Shown here one piece after another: positions 62,105 to 64,000 of a stretch of DNA of 64,000 nucleotides. The stretch is taken from positions 1 through 64,000 of the forward strand of contig JAHEBM010000011.1 in assembly GCA_024642245.1 (NCBI GenBank). The letters are read 5' to 3'. A program made the translations under genes and the position numbers. Every line of letters starts with the position of its first letter. The stretch's first letter is position 1. Under the pieces are notes generated by a model. The model ran no database searches. It had not been told where the DNA came from and saw only the letters and a list, made by a program, of their open reading frames with translations. Source of the stretch: Haliea sp. Its GTDB lineage: Bacteria > Pseudomonadota > Gammaproteobacteria > Pseudomonadales > Halieaceae.

Positions 62105-63067
62105 CTACCACAGCGCAACGGGGTTGATGATCATCTGTACAGCGCCCCGGATCCTCGCCTGCCCCAGTACAAACATGAACTCGTGTACACCCTCAGCGGC
62201 GAGACGCCCGGTATTCATGGTCTCGAGAAGGTAGATGCCGTTGTTCTTGAGAAACTCTATGTGGCCGTAGAATGTCTTGTCACCGGCCACCGCAGGAATG
62301 GCATCCAGGCCCCAGGTGTCCGCACCCACCGCCATGGGGTTGAGGGATGCCAGGTACTGTGCCGCCTCATTGGTCAGGCCGGGCTCTCCGGCTGCCCAGG
62401 CCGCCGGCTGGGATTCCAGCATGCGGTCTGTCCAGCCCGTGTGAAACAGAACGACATCGCCCTGGCGAATTTCCAGCCCCTGGGCCTTTGCCGCTGACCT
62501 GATATCCGCCGGGGTGATACCCTTGCCGGCGGGCAGCGGATCAAGGCCAAAATACTTCACCATATCGAGCAATACGCCTCGCCCCACCAGCGGTGGCACA
62601 TTGTGGGTACCCAGCTTTTTCAGGCCACCGATATCGATGAAATCCGTTGCCTGGTTGCAATTGTAATAGGTACCCGCCTCGCCCATGTGGCCCAGGCCAT
62701 CCAACTGCGGCCCTATCCCGAACCACAGCTGGGCTATATCGTCGTTGTAAACGATGTCCCAGCCGAAATCCGGGCGCAGCGAGCGGCCATTGTGCTGTCC
62801 CGGTTGCACCACCTGCAGTTGGAGGTAACGTGGCGGGAAAGCAGGCGTGTTCTTGTCGATTACTATGCCAAGGGGATGGCTCTGGCCCTTCTTCACCAGT
62901 TTTACTGCCATCAGCACCTGCTCGGGCGATACGTAGTTGGCTGCCCCTATCTGGTCGTCCGGCCCCCATCTGGAGGTCTTGCACTGCTCGGCGGCTGCAG
63001 CCGGTGCGATAGCGAACAGGCCGATGGCCAGCGCTGTGCCGGCGACGGTGCGTAATAGTTCTCTCAT
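62105..63067 (-). CDS. secreted cyclase/kynurenine formamidase-like hydrolase
   Basis: Metal-dependent hydrolase-like protein of 320 residues from the cyclase family (COG1878 type). The signal peptide LLRTVAGTALAIGLFAIAPAAAA directs export. The metal-binding region reads IGPQLDGLGHMG and LKKLGTHNVPPLVGRGVLLDM, a variant of the HxGTHxD motif, followed by GDVVLFHTGWTDRM. Members hydrolyse amides or cyclise polyketides. ATG at 63067 with GGGGA 7 bases upstream; a frame reaching 63139 has no signal peptide at its start. Divergent from maiA, with an operator-like palindrome between them. Confidence 0.87.
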   Translation of the reverse strand: MRELLRTVAGTALAIGLFAIAPAAAAEQCKTSRWGPDDQIGAANYVSPEQVLMAVKLVKKGQSHPLGIVIDKNTPAFPPRYLQLQVVQPGQHNGRSLRPDFGWDIVYNDDIAQLWFGIGPQLDGLGHMGEAGTYYNCNQATDFIDIGGLKKLGTHNVPPLVGRGVLLDMVKYFGLDPLPAGKGITPADIRSAAKAQGLEIRQGDVVLFHTGWTDRMLESQPAAWAAGEPGLTNEAAQYLASLNPMAVGADTWGLDAIPAVAGDKTFYGHIEFLKNNGIYLLETMNTGRLAAEGVHEFMFVLGQARIRGAVQMIINPVALW

Positions 63068-63141
63068 GGTCTTTCCCCGTTTTTTGAAATCGTGTCGCGC
63101 GAGTACAAAGCCGCAGCCTCTACAATTGGTGTAGTGCAATT

Positions 63142-63156
63142 TTGCGTGATACGCAA
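63142..63156. repeat. 15-base operator-like palindrome between cyclase and maiA
   Basis: TTGCGT GAT ACGCAA: two perfect 6-base arms around a 3-base centre, 74 bases before the cyclase ATG and 91 before the maiA ATG. Position and symmetry suit one regulator controlling both divergent genes. Confidence 0.45.
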
Positions 63157-63247
63157 GATTCGGCGCCCGCTACCCGACAGCACCTTTGGCAAGTACATGC
63201 CCATCGTGTTGAAATAGCTCGTGCCAGCAATATCACCCGGAGGTCAT

Positions 63248-63880
63248 ATGAAGCTCTACTCCTACTACCGCTCCTCCGCCGCATACCGCGTGCGGATTGC
63301 GTTGAATCTCAAGGGCCTGCCCTATGACTACGCGGCTGTGAACCTGTTGCACAGTGAGCAGAAATCCGAGGCGTATACGAGCCGTAACCCCCAGGGCCTG
63401 GTGCCCGCGCTCGAACTGGACAACGGTGAGCTGCTCGCGCAGTCCATGGCTATCCTGGAATGGCTGGAGGAGACCTGCCCCCCACCCTCCTTGTTGCCGG
63501 CTGATCCCCTGCAACGCGCCAGGGTGCGCTCCATGGTCAACAACATCACCTGTGATATCCACCCGCTGAACAACCTTTCGGTCATGAATTACCTGCGATC
63601 GGAACTGGGTGCCGGCGACGACGATATCCACCGCTGGTACTGCAACTGGGTGGATCGCGGTTTCAAGGCGATCGAGCAGACCCTGGCCGGCTCCATGGGC
63701 GACTGCTGTTTCGGCGACCAGCCCACACTGGCGGATGTCTGCCTGGTACCGCAGGTGTACAACGCCTATCGTTTCAAGGTTCCCATGGAGCCCTACCCCA
63801 ATATCCGCCAGGTGGTGCAGCACTGTAACTCATTGCCGGCGTTCGCCAGCGCCGCACCGGAAGTCCAGCCGGATGCATGA
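63248..63880 (+). CDS. maiA: maleylacetoacetate isomerase (zeta-class GST)
   Basis: GST-fold enzyme of 210 residues. It begins MKLYSYYRSSAAYRVRIALNLKG, and the SSxxxR pattern (YRSSAAYR) marks the zeta-class active site; later come NPQGLVPALELDNGELLAQSMAI and CDIHPLNNLSVM. It isomerises maleylacetoacetate to fumarylacetoacetate with glutathione, the penultimate step of tyrosine/homogentisate breakdown. The rest of that pathway is not in the window, so related isomerisations (for example maleylpyruvate) remain possible. GGAGG stands close to the ATG at 63248. Confidence 0.9.
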   Translation: MKLYSYYRSSAAYRVRIALNLKGLPYDYAAVNLLHSEQKSEAYTSRNPQGLVPALELDNGELLAQSMAILEWLEETCPPPSLLPADPLQRARVRSMVNNITCDIHPLNNLSVMNYLRSELGAGDDDIHRWYCNWVDRGFKAIEQTLAGSMGDCCFGDQPTLADVCLVPQVYNAYRFKVPMEPYPNIRQVVQHCNSLPAFASAAPEVQPDA

Positions 63881-63885
63881 AAGCA

Positions 63886-63917
63886 GACCCGGCCCACCGG
63901 GCCGGTTCACTGGTTTT
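63886..63917 (+). terminator. probable terminator after maiA
   Basis: CCGGCCC (63889-63895), loop ACC, GGGCCGG (63899-63905), extended by two pairs around one mismatch, and followed 8 bases later by TTTT. Located 6 bases after the maiA stop. Confidence 0.5.
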
Positions 63918-63972
63918 ACCGCGCCGCTTTACGCTATCATCGCCGGCCGCACTCGATGGTGACAAGACAACG

Positions 63973-64000
63973 ATGAGCAAGAAAATGCTGGCCGAGTGGT
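63973..64000 (+). CDS. start of a gene cut by the window edge
   Basis: ATG followed by SKKMLAEW and then the end of the window. Nine codons do not allow identification. It lies 92 bases after maiA, beyond the probable terminator, and ACAAGACAACG upstream gives only a weak ribosome site. Confidence 0.45.

Noticed and set aside
1-64000. CRISPR arrays, tRNA or rRNA genes, transposases, phage genes
   Set aside because: Looked for by eye and found none: no regularly spaced repeats, no cloverleaf with a GGTTCGAATCC-type arm in place, no transposase or integrase motifs.

Overview
This looks like chromosome from a high-GC (by eye a little over 60 %), aerobic, probably marine gammaproteobacterium. 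The set of a sodium-pumping oxaloacetate decarboxylase, an NhaD antiporter, a LutABC lactate module, a bactofilin, a Marinobacter-like two-domain fatty acyl reductase and E. coli-like FolE, PEP carboxylase and malic enzyme fits a Halieaceae/Cellvibrionales-type genome. That placement is inference, not a match I could run. Genes are densely packed. Many starts are GTG or TTG with good Shine-Dalgarno sequences, and several neighbours overlap by 1-4 bases. I saw no rRNA, tRNA, CRISPR array, insertion sequence or phage gene.

Layout. 1-3187 (minus): acyl-CoA dehydrogenase, SDR and quinone-oxidoreductase-like genes, headed by a 40-codon reading frame that looks like the front end of a lost haloalkane dehalogenase. 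3333-5722 (plus): YciI, SH3/coiled-coil envelope protein, periplasmic cyclophilin, pdxJ. 5748-10345 (minus): thioesterase, glycine-zipper protein, then oadGAB. 10504-13056: dusC facing a ThDP enzyme. 13198-19374 (minus): oligopeptide ABC transporter (substrate-binding protein, two permeases, double ATPase), divergent from a POT peptide symporter at 19549. 21114-28681 (plus): saccharopine-dehydrogenase-like enzyme, a 1003-residue membrane protein of unknown function, lutABC. 28697-35095 (minus): SYLF protein, ppc, gap, a GAPDH paralogue lacking its catalytic cysteine, TauE/SafE exporter. 35350-45199 (plus, with one minus VOC gene): bactofilin, an orphan methyltransferase-like frame without a normal start codon, folE, malic enzyme, P-type ATPase, cytochrome-fused sugar dehydrogenase, CDP-alcohol transferase and EEP hydrolase. 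45196-52473: acyltransferase, acyl-CoA synthetase, RhlE, fatty acyl reductase. 52800-63880: envelope lipoproteins, M1 peptidase, NhaD, CvfB-like RNA-binding protein, two glutathione-transferase-type enzymes, small envelope proteins, MFS transporter and a cyclase.

How it fits together. Malic enzyme, PEP carboxylase, oxaloacetate decarboxylase and GAPDH form a C3/C4 node, with sodium export by OAD possibly balanced by NhaD. Peptide uptake is covered by the ABC transporter and POT symporter. Lipid building is represented by an acyltransferase shorter than PlsB, a CDP-alcohol transferase, a FATP-like ligase and a fatty-alcohol-forming reductase.

The most unusual items are the cysteine-less GAPDH in an operon with a normal one, the 1003-residue coiled-coil/beta/multi-helix protein, the reading frame with no canonical start behind the bactofilin gene, the dehalogenase-like peptide coupled to a reductase, and two clean palindromic operator candidates.
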